Origin: Akebia trifoliata
Lineage: Eukaryota > Streptophyta > Magnoliopsida > Ranunculales > Lardizabalaceae
NCBI GenBank assembly: GCA_017979445.1
Contig: JADQWC010000254.1
Span: forward strand, 1-64,000
Length of the DNA: 64,000 nt
Direction of reading: 5' to 3'
This document shows, one piece after another, positions 1-9,776 of the stretch. The position numbers were made by a program, and so were the translations under genes. The notes under the pieces are model-generated. The model did not search any database, was not told where the DNA came from, and saw nothing but the letters and a program-made list of their open reading frames with translations. The first letter of the stretch is position 1. Each line of letters opens with the position of its first letter.

Positions 1-152
1 ACATGGGGCTAGAAGTTTTGGAATGGGCTGATTTTTGATGAGGATGATCTCCTCACCGTAGAGATCATCCTCACCAAAAATCAGCCCATTCCAAAACCTC
101 TAACCCATGTTTTGAAAAATGTTTTGCCAAAATGTTTGTTGCTGAAAGGGAC
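1..152. mobile_element. Mutator-type foldback MITE, left-truncated by the window edge
   Basis: The first 120 bases fold back on themselves. A half carrying the motif GGCTGATTTTT and GAGGATGATC is followed by its reverse complement, ending near the terminal motif GGGACCC at 146-152. The arms match the complete MITEs at 176-551 and 567-947, so this is the right-hand hairpin of another copy. A (TA)n tract follows at 153-178. Confidence 0.65.
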
Positions 153-175
153 CCTATATATATATATATATATAT

Positions 176-551
176 ATAGAAATGAGTAGCGTTCAATGGC
201 CAACAGTTTGGCAAACATTTTGGCAAACACATTTTTCAAAACATGGGTTAGAGGTCTTGGAATGGGCTGATTTTTGGTGAGGATGATCTCTATGGTGAGG
301 AGAACATCATCACCAAAAATCAGCCCATTCCAAAACTTCTAACCTCATCAAAAATGATTTACAAAAAATGGACGGTTCACGATTTTTCAACTTGTAAAAT
401 GGGGCTAGAAGTTTTGGAATGAGCTGATTTTTGGTGAGGATGATCTCCTCACCGTAGAGATCATCCTCACCAAAAAATCAGCCCATTCCAAGACCTCTAA
501 CCCATGTTTTGAAAAAGTGTTTGCCAAAATGTTGGCCACGGATAGGGACCC
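176..551. mobile_element. Mutator-type MITE with two internal hairpins
   Basis: Long imperfect terminal inverted repeats share the motif TGGCCAAC followed by TTTGGCAAAC. They enclose two separate hairpins, about 233-350 and 398-510, each made of arms containing TGAGGATGATCTC. A short spacer mentioning TTTACAAAAAATGGACGG separates them. The right end is GGGACCC. The left end is degraded, so no target duplication can be read. The element has no coding capacity. Confidence 0.65.
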
Positions 552-566
552 TATAGAAATATATAG

Positions 567-947
567 GGGTCAGGTTCAAAGGACAACTATTTCTACACAC
601 ATATAGACAACGTGTTTTGTCTTATATGGGCAAAAATGTTTGGAATGGACTGATTTTTTGTGAGGATGATCTCTGTGATGAGGAGATCATCCTTGCCAAA
701 AATCAGCTCATTATGAAACTTCTAGACCGTCCAATTTTTGTTGAAAAATTATAGACCATCCAATTTTTGTAAATCAATTTTGATGGGGTTACAAGTTTTG
801 GAATGAGATGATTTTTTGCCAGGATGATCCCCTCATCACAGAGATCATCCTCACAAAAAATCAGTTCATTCCAAACATTTTTGCCCATATAAGACAAAAC
901 ACGTTGCCTATATGTGTGTAGAAATGGTTGTCCTTTGAACCTGACCC
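567..947. mobile_element. Complete Mutator-type MITE (381 bp) with 9-bp target duplication
   Basis: The element begins GGGTCAGGTTCAAAGGACAA and ends with the inverse sequence. The terminal inverted repeats run for about 90 bp through a segment reading TGTCTTATATGGGCAAAAA. A perfect 9-bp direct repeat, AATATATAG, flanks it at 558-566 and 948-956. Nine-bp target duplications with long inverted repeats starting GGG are typical of Mutator-like elements. Two internal hairpins contain GAGGATGATC and its complement. There is no coding region, so it would depend on a transposase supplied elsewhere. Confidence 0.85.
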
Positions 948-1101
948 AATATATAGTTATAGAAATTGATTCTACATTCGATCTTAAAAATTATAGCAAA
1001 ATCTAAAAGAGATACGTTCAACAGAGAGAAAACTTGAATGGTTGTAGAAACGAATAGTACTCCTGATTGTTACCTCCATTATGAGGAAAGCTACTTACTA
1101 T

Positions 1102-1375
1102 CTATCTGCCTTCATTTTTTATCAATTGGGAAAAGACTTGGCTTGATGTTACATCCAAACTCGCATCACTACTATCTCCCTCCATTCTTATGTTAATAGA
1201 AGGAATTCGAAGAACAACAGCTGGTGAAGTGAGGTCGGATGCATGGTTCGTGCTGTCTTCATGTGCTTCTCTTGGCACCCACTTTTCTTGAAGCTGTAAT
1301 GCAAATTTCAAGTTCCACAATACATCACCCATTGTAGGCCTATCAACACCGTATTCAGCCAAACATTTCTCTGCG
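1102..1375 (-). pseudogene. 3' fragment of disrupted CrRLK1L receptor kinase (kinase C-lobe end and tail)
   Basis: On the minus strand this reads on from the kinase half at 5948-8149. When the duplicated CTGCG is counted once, the codons flow without a shift into [16 protein letters not shown], the conserved end of kinase subdomain XI in this family, then a variable tail. The frame ends SQLIKNEGR with stop TAG at 1102-1104, the usual C-terminal type for THESEUS-like proteins. The 4.57-kb copia insertion cuts it off from its promoter and start codon, so it should not be translated as part of the kinase. Only the last part of the protein, about 90 residues, is encoded here. Confidence 0.9.
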
Positions 1376-1597
1376 TGAAGAGGTCAGACTTTGTTATTTC
1401 TGTAGCCCGATTTTTCAGGGTAGTTCGGGTAGTTGTTGCATTTGAGTAGGTCTTAGTTGTTACCACGTCTCTAGGCTATAAACGTGGTTTGTTTTGCTTA
1501 TGTTATTATCTGTAAGGCTTTATAAAAGCCTGTAAAAGTTTTCAATAAAGAGATGCCATTCCCAGATCTGTTAGTATTCTCTGTGTTCAATTTAACA
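1376..1597 (+). repeat. 5' LTR of copia element
   Basis: 222 bp, beginning TGAAGAGG and ending TTTAACA. A TATAAAA box at 1521-1527 lies in a near-palindrome (AGGCTTTATAAAAGCCT). An AATAAA signal at 1544-1549 follows. This gives a compact U3-R-U5 layout. Confidence 0.95.
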
Positions 1598-1599
1598 TC

Positions 1600-1611
1600 T
1601 GGTATCAGAGC
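1600..1611 (+). other. Primer-binding site of copia element
   Basis: TGGTATCAGAGC lies two bases after the 5' LTR. This is the usual plant copia site complementary to the 3' part of initiator methionine tRNA. Confidence 0.9.
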
Positions 1612-1689
1612 TCATATCATAGGGGTCTGATTGATACTTAAGTTTGAGTGTAAACACGAGAGAAAGTGAGGAAACATAAAAGGGTGTAG

Positions 1690-4600
1690 ATGGCAACAGA
1701 GAAGGAATCTATGTTGAGTATTCCTAAATTCGATGGTGATTATGAGCATTGGGCTATGCTCATGGAGAATTTGCTTCGCTCGAAGGAATGGTGGCCGTTG
1801 GTAGAGACAGGAGTCATAGAACCAGCCAGAGGAGAGGTTCTTAATGGCGCACAGAGAACAGATCTTGCAGAGAAGAAACTGAAGGATCTAAAGGTAAAGA
1901 ATTACCTTTTCCAGGCCATAGACAAGACTACCTTGAAAACCATTCTTCAGAAGGACACAGCCAAGCAAATTTGGGATTCGATGAAAACAAGATTCCAAGG
2001 GAATGAGAGAGTCAGAAATGCGCAGCTGCAGACACTCAGAAGAGATTTCGAGGTGCTCGAGATGAAGTTAGGAGAATCAGTCAATGATTACTTCTCAAGA
2101 GTGATGATTGTTGCAAACAATATGCGCAATTTGGGAGAAGATATGCAGGATGCAAAGATTGTTGAAAAGGTACTGCGCTCTCTGTCTGAGAAATACAATT
2201 ATATTGTATGTTCGATTGAAGAGTCGAAGAATATCAAGAGCTTGTCAGTTGATGAATTGCAAAGCTCTTTGTTAGTTCATGAGCAAAAATTTCGGAGGCA
2301 TTCAAGTGGGGAAGAACAAGCACTCAAAGTCACTCATGCCGAAGGGTATAATGCAAGAGGGCGTGGAAGAACAATTTTTCGAGGAGGAAGGGGCAGAGGA
2401 AGAGGCCGACAGACCTATGACAAAGCTACGATTGAGTGTTACAAGTGTCACCAGCTTGGACATTATCAATATGATTGTCCAATGTGGGAAAAGAAGGCTA
2501 ACTATGTGGAGTTTGATGAGTCAGAGGAGCTGCTGCTTATGGCATATATGGAGATGAACGGAGGTAATCGAAATAATTTATGGTTCCTTGATTCTGGTTG
2601 TAGTAACCATATGTGCGGTGATCGCTCTTTGTTTTGTGATTTGGATGAGAGTTTCACCCAAATTGTGAGGCTCGGAAATAATATGAGGATGAATGTGGTT
2701 GGGAAAGGGAATGTGAGACTGTTTCTGGAGGGCACTAGTCATGTTGTCACAGAGGTCTTCTATGTACCTGAGTTAAAGAATCATCTTCTTAGCATTGGTC
2801 AGTTGCAGGAGAAAGGACTAGCTGTGCTAATTAAATCCAACAAATGTCAAATTTACCATCCCTCAAGAGGCTTGATCATCAAAACCGACATGACTGCGAA
2901 TAGAATGTTCGTATTGCTATCCGAATCACAGCCAGCAGAGAAGAAAGTGAAGAAGGAGGTATGCTTGCAAGCGACAACTCAAGACATGACTGATCTTTGG
3001 CACCGGAGGTACGGTCACCTTGGTTACCAAAGCCTCAAAACATTACAGCACAAAGGAATGGTGAGGGGTTTGCCTAAGATCAACGATACTAGGGCTGTGT
3101 GCATTGATTGCTTAAAAGGAAAGCAACATCGAGACTCTTTTCCAAAGAAGAGTACATGGAGAGCTTCTCAGAAACTCGAACTCATTCATGCCGATATATG
3201 TGGGCCTGTTACTCCCATTTCAAACAGCCACAAGAGGTACCTAATCTGTTTTATTGATGATTATAGTAGAAAAGCTTGGGTACATTTTCTGATTGATAAG
3301 TCAGATGCATTTGCCTCTTTCAAGTTATTTAAGAGCCGTGTAGAGAAAGAAACAGGCCTTGGTATTAAGTGCTTAAGAACAGACCGTGGTGGGGAATTTA
3401 CTTCGAATGAGTTTAATGATTTCTGTAAAGAGAATGGAATTAAAAGGCAATTGACTGCAGCATACACGCCGCAGCAGAATGGCGTCGCAGAAAGAAAAAA
3501 CCGGACAGTGATGAACATGGTGAGGAGTTTATTGTCTGAGAAAGGTGTCCCAAAGATCTTTTGGCCGAAGGCAGTCAACTGGAGTTTCTATGTCCTAAAC
3601 AGGAGCCCCACTTTATCCGTCACAGACATGACACCGGAAGAGGCATGGAGTGGGGTTAAACCTTCAGTAGCACATTTCAGGATTTTCGGAAGTGTTGCAC
3701 ATGCTCATGTTCCGGATGCACGAAGAACGAAGCTGGAAGATAAAAGTAGGAGCTGTGTTCTGTTGGGAGTGAGTGAAGAATCAAAGGCCTACCGACTTTA
3801 TGATCCTATTTTGAAGAAAGTAGTAATTAGTCGGGATGTTGTCTTTGAGGAAGACAAGAAATGGAACTGGGATGAAAGTTTTGAAGATGAGAATTCTCTT
3901 GAGTTGGAGTGGGGTGATGATGAGGAGCTGAATATTTCGAATGAGTCAGAAGACGAGAATGCAGGCAGCAATGAAGATGAAGAAGTTGCACCAAACGTTG
4001 TGAACCCAGAAACTCGTGGACTGATTGGACCTTCGAGTGTGAGATCGAGCTCAAGGGTCATAAGAACTCCTGTGTGGATGGGAGAATATGTCTCAGGGGA
4101 AGAGCTTGATGATGAAGATGCTGAGGCTAACTGGGCACTTCTTGCCAATACCGATCCAACGAGTTATGAGGAAGCAGCAGCTGATGCAAGATGGAGAGAG
4201 GCTATGGATTCGGAGATAAACGCCATTAAGAAAAATAATACATGGTACTTGACGGAGCTGCCAGCAGGTGCTAGAAGGATTGGGGTTAAATGGGTTTATA
4301 AGACAAAGGTAAATGAGCACGGTGAGGTAGAAAGATACAAAGCTCGCTTGGTTGCCAAGGGCTACGCACAGAAGTACGGCATTGACTACGAAGAAGTGTA
4401 TGCACCTGTGTCACGTATGGATACTGTTCGAATGTTTCTTGCTTTAGCTGCACAAAGAGGCTGGTATGTTTATCAACTCGATGTTAAATCAGCTTTTCTT
4501 CATGGAAACTTGACAGAAGATGTTTATGTCGATCAACCAAGAGGCTATGAGGTGAAAACTGCAATGCACAAAGTCTATAAGCTCAATAAAGCATTGTATG

Positions 4601-5694
4601 GGCTCAAGCAGGCACCGAGGGCATGGTTTAGCCGCATTGAAGCTTATTTTTTGAACGAAGGGTTTGAGAAGTGTGAAAGTGAACAAACACTCTTCACCAA
4701 GGTCAACAAACAAGGTAAACTTTTGGTTATTAGCCTTTATGTTGATGACTTGATTTATGCTGGAGATGATGAGAATATGATTGTTGAATTTAAGAGATCA
4801 ATGATGAATGAATTTGACATGTCGGACCTTGGTAAAATGAGGTTCTTTCTTGGGATAGAAGTTTTGCAGCTTAGTGAAGGAATTTTTATTCATCAGAAGA
4901 AATATGTGCTGGAAGTTCTAAAGAAATTTGGAATGGAACAATGCAACTCTGTTCAAAATCCAATCTGTCCAGGTTCCAAGATTTTTCGAGATGATAATGG
5001 AGTGGAGGTAGATGGTTCTTATTACAGACAATTGGTGGGTAGCATGATGTATATGACAGCCACGAGACCGGATATTATGTATGCAGTCAGTTTGATCAGT
5101 AGATACATGTCAAAACCAACGGAGCTTCATCTTTTGGCTGCCAAACGAATTCTACGTTATCTACAAGGAACTTCTAGCTTTGGACTGTTGTATAAGAAGG
5201 ATGGGAATAAGGAGCTAATTGGATTCACAGATAGTGATTATGCTGGTGATGTGGAAGATAGGAAAAGCACCTCAGGCTATGCCTTTGTCTTAAGCTCAGC
5301 TGCAGTAGCTTGGTCCTCACGCAAGCAACCAATCGTTGCCTTAAGCACAACCGAAGCAGAGTACGTGGCTGCTGCTGCATGTTCAACTCAAGCAGTATGG
5401 ATGAAGAGGGTGCTGGAGAAGTTGGGGTATGAAGGAAATGAGAGCACTGTCATTTTTTGTGACAATAGCTCAACCATTAAGCTAGCCAAGAATCCTGTCT
5501 TACATGGTAGAAGCAAACATATTCAGGTGCGATTTCATTTCCTTCGTGACCTTACAAATGATGGAGTTGTGCATTTAAAACACTGTGGTACACATGATCA
5601 AGTGGCTGATGTGTTCACCAAGCCACTGAAATTGGAGTCTTTTCAAAGAATGAGAGAGCAGCTTGGAGTTTGTGATGCATCTATGATAAACTAG
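1690..5694 (+). CDS. Intact copia gag-pol polyprotein (1,334 aa)
   Basis: The single frame encodes everything the element needs for its replication cycle. Domains in order are: gag (about 1-240); a CCHC zinc knuckle, C-x2-C-x4-H-x4-C, at 250-263; aspartic protease with D-S-G at 301-303; a gag-pre-integrase motif with HRRYGHLG; integrase core with D502, D565 and E601 (35 residues between the last two, the D,D35E pattern); reverse transcriptase with YVDD at 1017-1020; and RNase H with TDSDYAGD starting near 1180. No stop or frameshift was seen and all catalytic residues I checked are present. The start chosen is the first ATG after the primer-binding site (78-base leader). The integrase-before-RT order separates it from gypsy. 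It probably belongs to the TNT1-94-like group, but the exact lineage is not determined. Confidence 0.97.
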   Translation: MATEKESMLSIPKFDGDYEHWAMLMENLLRSKEWWPLVETGVIEPARGEVLNGAQRTDLAEKKLKDLKVKNYLFQAIDKTTLKTILQKDTAKQIWDSMKTRFQGNERVRNAQLQTLRRDFEVLEMKLGESVNDYFSRVMIVANNMRNLGEDMQDAKIVEKVLRSLSEKYNYIVCSIEESKNIKSLSVDELQSSLLVHEQKFRRHSSGEEQALKVTHAEGYNARGRGRTIFRGGRGRGRGRQTYDKATIECYKCHQLGHYQYDCPMWEKKANYVEFDESEELLLMAYMEMNGGNRNNLWFLDSGCSNHMCGDRSLFCDLDESFTQIVRLGNNMRMNVVGKGNVRLFLEGTSHVVTEVFYVPELKNHLLSIGQLQEKGLAVLIKSNKCQIYHPSRGLIIKTDMTANRMFVLLSESQPAEKKVKKEVCLQATTQDMTDLWHRRYGHLGYQSLKTLQHKGMVRGLPKINDTRAVCIDCLKGKQHRDSFPKKSTWRASQKLELIHADICGPVTPISNSHKRYLICFIDDYSRKAWVHFLIDKSDAFASFKLFKSRVEKETGLGIKCLRTDRGGEFTSNEFNDFCKENGIKRQLTAAYTPQQNGVAERKNRTVMNMVRSLLSEKGVPKIFWPKAVNWSFYVLNRSPTLSVTDMTPEEAWSGVKPSVAHFRIFGSVAHAHVPDARRTKLEDKSRSCVLLGVSEESKAYRLYDPILKKVVISRDVVFEEDKKWNWDESFEDENSLELEWGDDEELNISNESEDENAGSNEDEEVAPNVVNPETRGLIGPSSVRSSSRVIRTPVWMGEYVSGEELDDEDAEANWALLANTDPTSYEEAAADARWREAMDSEINAIKKNNTWYLTELPAGARRIGVKWVYKTKVNEHGEVERYKARLVAKGYAQKYGIDYEEVYAPVSRMDTVRMFLALAAQRGWYVYQLDVKSAFLHGNLTEDVYVDQPRGYEVKTAMHKVYKLNKALYGLKQAPRAWFSRIEAYFLNEGFEKCESEQTLFTKVNKQGKLLVISLYVDDLIYAGDDENMIVEFKRSMMNEFDMSDLGKMRFFLGIEVLQLSEGIFIHQKKYVLEVLKKFGMEQCNSVQNPICPGSKIFRDDNGVEVDGSYYRQLVGSMMYMTATRPDIMYAVSLISRYMSKPTELHLLAAKRILRYLQGTSSFGLLYKKDGNKELIGFTDSDYAGDVEDRKSTSGYAFVLSSAAVAWSSRKQPIVALSTTEAEYVAAAACSTQAVWMKRVLEKLGYEGNESTVIFCDNSSTIKLAKNPVLHGRSKHIQVRFHFLRDLTNDGVVHLKHCGTHDQVADVFTKPLKLESFQRMREQLGVCDASMIN

Positions 5695-5710
5695 TTGTTT
5701 AGATAGCCTA

Positions 5711-5725
5711 GTTTAGGGGAGGGAA
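5711..5725 (+). other. Polypurine tract of copia element
   Basis: A purine-rich run containing AGGGGAGGGAA directly precedes the 3' LTR. This is the expected primer site for plus-strand DNA synthesis. Confidence 0.85.
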
Positions 5726-5947
5726 TGAAGAGGTCAGACTTTGTTATTTCTGTAGCCCGATTTTTCAGGGTAGTTCGGGTAGTTGTTGCATTTGAGTAGG
5801 TCTTAGTTGTTACCACGTCTCTAGGCTATAAACGTGGTTTGTTTTGCTTATGTTATTATCTGTAAGGCTTTATAAAAGCCTGTAAAAGTTTTCAATAAAG
5901 AAATGCCATTCCCAGATCTGTTAGTATTCTCTGTGTTCAATTTAACA
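5726..5947 (+). repeat. 3' LTR of copia element
   Basis: Same 222 bp as the 5' LTR except for one base. It carries the same TATAAAA (5871-5877) and AATAAA (5894-5899). Its promoter faces into the kinase body, antisense to the kinase gene. Confidence 0.95.
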
Positions 5948-5968
5948 CTGCGGTCTCTCCAAATTTCC

Positions 5969-8149
5969 TCAAGAACTTGGATTGATCATCCCCGTGAGTT
6001 TCGGATCAATGATCTTCTCCAACAGCCCCTTACTTTGCCATTGCATTGCCCATTCTGCTAAGTTCACTTCATCTCTACAAAGCAATGTATCGATTGCAGG
6101 TCTTGCACAAACTACTTCGAAAAGAACAACCCCGAATGAATAAACATCAGATTTGTCTGTTAACTTCTGCAGTTTGAAGTACTCTGGATCGAGGTACCCA
6201 AAGCTACCCTTTACACCAGTGCTTACATGTGTCTCATCAAGACAAGGGCCTGACCTTGAGAGACCGAAATCAGCAACCTTAGACACGTAATTCTCATCGA
6301 GCAAAATGTTTGTCGATTTAACATCACGATGGATGATTCCTTGTGTGGAACCTGTGTGTAAGTAATGAAGACCCTTTGCTGCACCCATACATATCTCAAG
6401 TCTCTGCTTCCAAGTCAATGTTGGCAACTCCGAACCATATAAATGATTCTTCAATGGTCCTTTCTCCATTAGCTCATATACCAATATCATCTCGGACTGT
6501 TCTTCACAATACCCAACCAAGGAAACAAGATGACGATGTCGAATTGTGGACAAGACCGTAATTTCTGTCTGGAATTCTGGAAGACCCTGCTTAGATCCTG
6601 GCACACCTCGCTTCACGGCAACTTTTCTATTATCTCTAAGCACTCCTTTGTAAACCATACCGAATCCACCTGATCCAATTATCATATTCTTGTTGAAGTT
6701 GTTCGTTGCAAATTTTATCTCAGCAAATGAAATCTTCAATCCAAGATTTATATTCTTGCAGGGAGATGCAGGCAATGGTGACCAAGTCACAGTTTCTGAA
6801 GGTTTCAATTTTGGTTTCTTATTTTTTTTGCATTTTAATGCAACCAAGAATGCAAGTATCACCACACATAAAATTGCAAAGGCTCCTACAACCAATCCTA
6901 CCAGAACCCCGACACTATTTTTCTTTTTCTCTGTTTTAATACTTAAATCATACCCACCATTCACCATCTTCATGATCTCTAGCCCATTTAGAATTGCATT
7001 AACATAACGTGGCTCACTCAAACCAGACTTACCGACACTTACTGTCATATTAACCGAAGTGCCTGTATCAATGACAAAATCCATGTAGTATGGAGCCGCC
7101 GGCTGATTGAACGAACGTGAAGATAGATCGAGATCTTTGCAGGCAGAGTTGCCATTGATATAGACATCAAAAATCAACTGATGAGGTGCGTTACTAACGA
7201 TATCACAGAAATGCATCCGAACCAAGTGCCTAGCATCACCTCTAGGACTAAGTGGCAATGCCCACGTTAAATTGAAAATCGGCGTCAACATCGATATATT
7301 CATTTCTTGTGCAGTGTTGTAAACATAATCAGGAGCAATCTCTCGGGTTGCTCCTCCTTCTAGATAATTAAGTTTATGAATGGATTGAACTTTCTTTGCC
7401 GCAGATTTCAGCATCAGAAATTCTTCATCTGGATTCCAAGTCCTCCATAGAGTGTCATTAAACGGTGTAATTTTATCACCTCCAACATTTAACCTATATA
7501 TAGTCTCTAAAATCTGAGACGACAGGCCTTTGTACACTCCGAATCCAACCGAATCAACAATTCGGACATCATTATCAGGAATTAGATAGCTTGGAGCAGA
7601 AAAAACTTGGATGGCGTTAACGAATCCGAAATCCAAATGTGTAAACTTGATTTCAAGTTTTTCGCTATCTACCTTTAATATATACTCCTTCAACACTACA
7701 GTGCTAATGTTTTGGAAACTAAAATCTTTTAAAATTGAGAACTCATTAGCAGAAACATGGAATGAAGCATGATGGAGATCATAACCCTGTGATTTGAAAG
7801 GAAAGAAATGAAGTCTTACTACATGGGTACTATTCTTCTTGACCTCAAATTTATAGCTGGAGACCCTAGTGAAAATTCTTGCTGTGTGATATAAAGATGA
7901 TGAATCTTGAGATGGGTTTTGGTCCTGGAGTGAGATTGTTTTAGTTTCAGAGAGAAAAACAGAACCTGAACTCGATTCATCACCAATGAAGTTTCGGTTA
8001 TCCACAGTGGTGTTACCATTGGAACCACAGTTGATTAGATAATTATCAACAGGAGTAAAAGCCAGTGATGGAACATGAAGAGATGAGAATTTGATAAGAA
8101 GAAAAAGATGGAGAATTTGTGAGAGAAACTGAAGCTTTTTAGTGTCCAT
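5969..8149 (-). pseudogene. CrRLK1L malectin-like receptor kinase (THESEUS/At5g24010-like), main part, broken at its 3' end
   Basis: Plasma-membrane receptor kinase of the Catharanthus roseus RLK1-like family, which senses cell-wall integrity and growth signals. The 726 residues show a signal peptide (about 1-30), a tandem malectin-like ectodomain (about 31-400) with many N-x-S/T sites, a transmembrane helix (413-440) and a Ser/Thr kinase. Visible kinase motifs are the glycine loop GSGGFGMVY (492-500), K513, HRD (607-609), DFG (627-629) and GYLDPEYF. The gene is intronless, as usual for the family. The frame ends at TGA 5969-5971. One missing base there shifts the reading just before the conserved RKFGETAEKC segment, and 16 bp further on the copia LTR begins. 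The last ~90 residues lie at 1102-1375. The product would therefore lack the end of the kinase C-lobe, and two independent lesions make it probably non-functional. The start at 8149 is the first ATG and gives a good signal peptide. Paralogue assignment within the family is tentative. Confidence 0.93.
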
Positions 8150-9776
8150 TAATGGAGAATTTTTGGGATTGTTGAAGAATTTCTTTAAGCTCTGTGTTTA
8201 ATAGAGAGAGAGTTGTGAGGAAAGAATGCTTTTGACTTAATTTTACTTTCCAACCTTTAATAAAAAACACAAAAAAAAAATAAACTTCCCTTGGAAAATC
8301 AACAATAAAATTGACTAACAATAGTGGCAAGATGGACCCACAATCCACTACTTAATTTTACTTTCCCCAACTTTCGTGGTTGACCTCATGGTGCAGTCTA
8401 CACTCCACACTCCACAATAATTTCGTCAGGATTGCGTTAAGAAATCATGAGTTTCGTTTCTGTACTTACAAGAGCTGCGTAGCTAACCAACTCCCAGTCC
8501 CGTCTGTTCTCCACGTGTCCGATAAAAATGAATATTGACCTGATTAATGATTTCTAGGCGTTGTATTGGAAAATTTTCAGTGTGGCCTAATCAGGGTTGT
8601 TTTTGTTTATATATGATGGGCTGGGCCTGGCATTCATTTGTTAGTGGGCCTAATACCATGCATCATGGTGACCTACCCTGACTAGTCATCGATGAATTCC
8701 TCTTCTTCTACTTTAAATCATTAGAAAAATATTGATATATTTGGATGAGGTGTTGATTTTACAGATCATGAGTAACACTAATAAAGTAAGATTTCCATTG
8801 AAATCCATAGCTTAGTTGGCCTAAATTGCTGAGGTTTGATTGTGTGGGCCCAAAAATGGTGCCAGAAGAGCTGACCATGATTTTTGTGTCGCTAGAGACA
8901 TCAAATTTGCTGTTTTTAAAAGGGTCATTTGAGTTAGTGGGGGACGGCTTATTAGGAAAATTACTAAAGAGACCTTGGCGTAGGGATTTTTTTTTTTTAA
9001 ATAGTCTCTAAGCTTTGGACGGTCTCTAACTAGTCCATTTAATCAACTTTTCTTTTCTTAATGGTCCTTGGACCTAATCTCTCACATTTTTCATGATTAA
9101 ATGTGTACACCGTTCAAATTCATTATTTTCATCCCAAAAATTTGGATTTTTGACATCTCAATCGAGTTTTAGAGACTTCATTCCATCGAAAAGGATTTAA
9201 GAAGAAAAAGAAGAATAAGTCATTTTCAAATATTTTGAAGTTATATGTAAAAAATTATGATTTTTTCACTTTTATTATTTATTTTTGGATGAAAATCGAT
9301 CAAAAATGATTCTTTTGAGTTGAGATCATCTAAACAAGTCGTTATCTCAAATTTTTAGTCGATCCTTTCATGTATTCTATTTGAAAAAAACTCTAAAATG
9401 AAAATGGATGGATTTATCAATGTCGAGTTCACTACTTTTAATTTAAAAAGTGATGAATTCGATAATAAATAAATAAAAAACATCAAGTTCGATAATAATT
9501 AAAAAATGATGAACTTGACAATAAATAATGGTGAGTTTGACAGTAAAAATTGTGAATTCGACAATAAATAAAAAAACGTTGAATTCGACAATAAATAAAA
9601 AGTGATGAACTCGAAAAATTGTGAGTTCGCCAATAATGAAGGACCATTAAAAATATAAAAAATTCACTAAATGTCCTATCAAACTACTAAATAAAATTCA
9701 GGGATTATTTAGAAATAAATCCTCTGTCAGGATGATTTAAGTAATTTTTCCTATGTAAAAATATATATTTTTTGGG
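8150..9776. other. Gene-free 5' flank of the kinase, with an AT-rich minisatellite
   Basis: No gene is seen. A GAGAGAGAG run near 8201-8210 lies in the presumed kinase leader. No convincing TATA box was found on the minus strand. The short open frame at 8826-9011 has no recognisable content. The minisatellite at 9451-9630 is listed separately. Confidence 0.5.
9451..9630. repeat. Degenerate AT-rich minisatellite
   Basis: About eight imperfect copies of a unit like GAATTCGACAATAAATAAAA, starting near 9451, 9484, 9511, 9532, 9553, 9580, 9605 and 9621. Spacing is irregular (16-33 bp). It is non-coding. Confidence 0.6.

Larger units (their letters stand above)
1376..5947 (+). mobile_element. Full-length, recently inserted Ty1/copia LTR retrotransposon (4,572 bp)
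   Basis: Two 222-bp LTRs, both TG...CA, flank a primer-binding site, one uninterrupted gag-pol frame and a polypurine tract. The LTRs differ at one visible base (G at 1552, A at 5902). The host sequence CTGCG is duplicated on either side (1371-1375 and 5948-5952), proving an insertion. The element interrupts a receptor-kinase gene in the opposite orientation. Near-identical LTRs together with an intact coding frame mean the insertion is young and the copy may still be competent. The order protease-integrase-RT-RNase H is that of copia, and the protein is of the TNT1-94-like type commonly annotated in plants. Confidence 0.97.

Noticed and set aside
1..560. Regularly repeated hairpins that could suggest a CRISPR-like array or a microRNA precursor
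   Set aside because: The hairpins sit inside elements with terminal inverted repeats and, at 567-947, a 9-bp target duplication. They are transposon arms. A microRNA role would need small-RNA data.
3798..4148. 116-codon minus-strand open frame within the copia element
   Set aside because: It is a shadow of the intact gag-pol frame; its serine-rich composition mirrors the acidic linker on the other strand.
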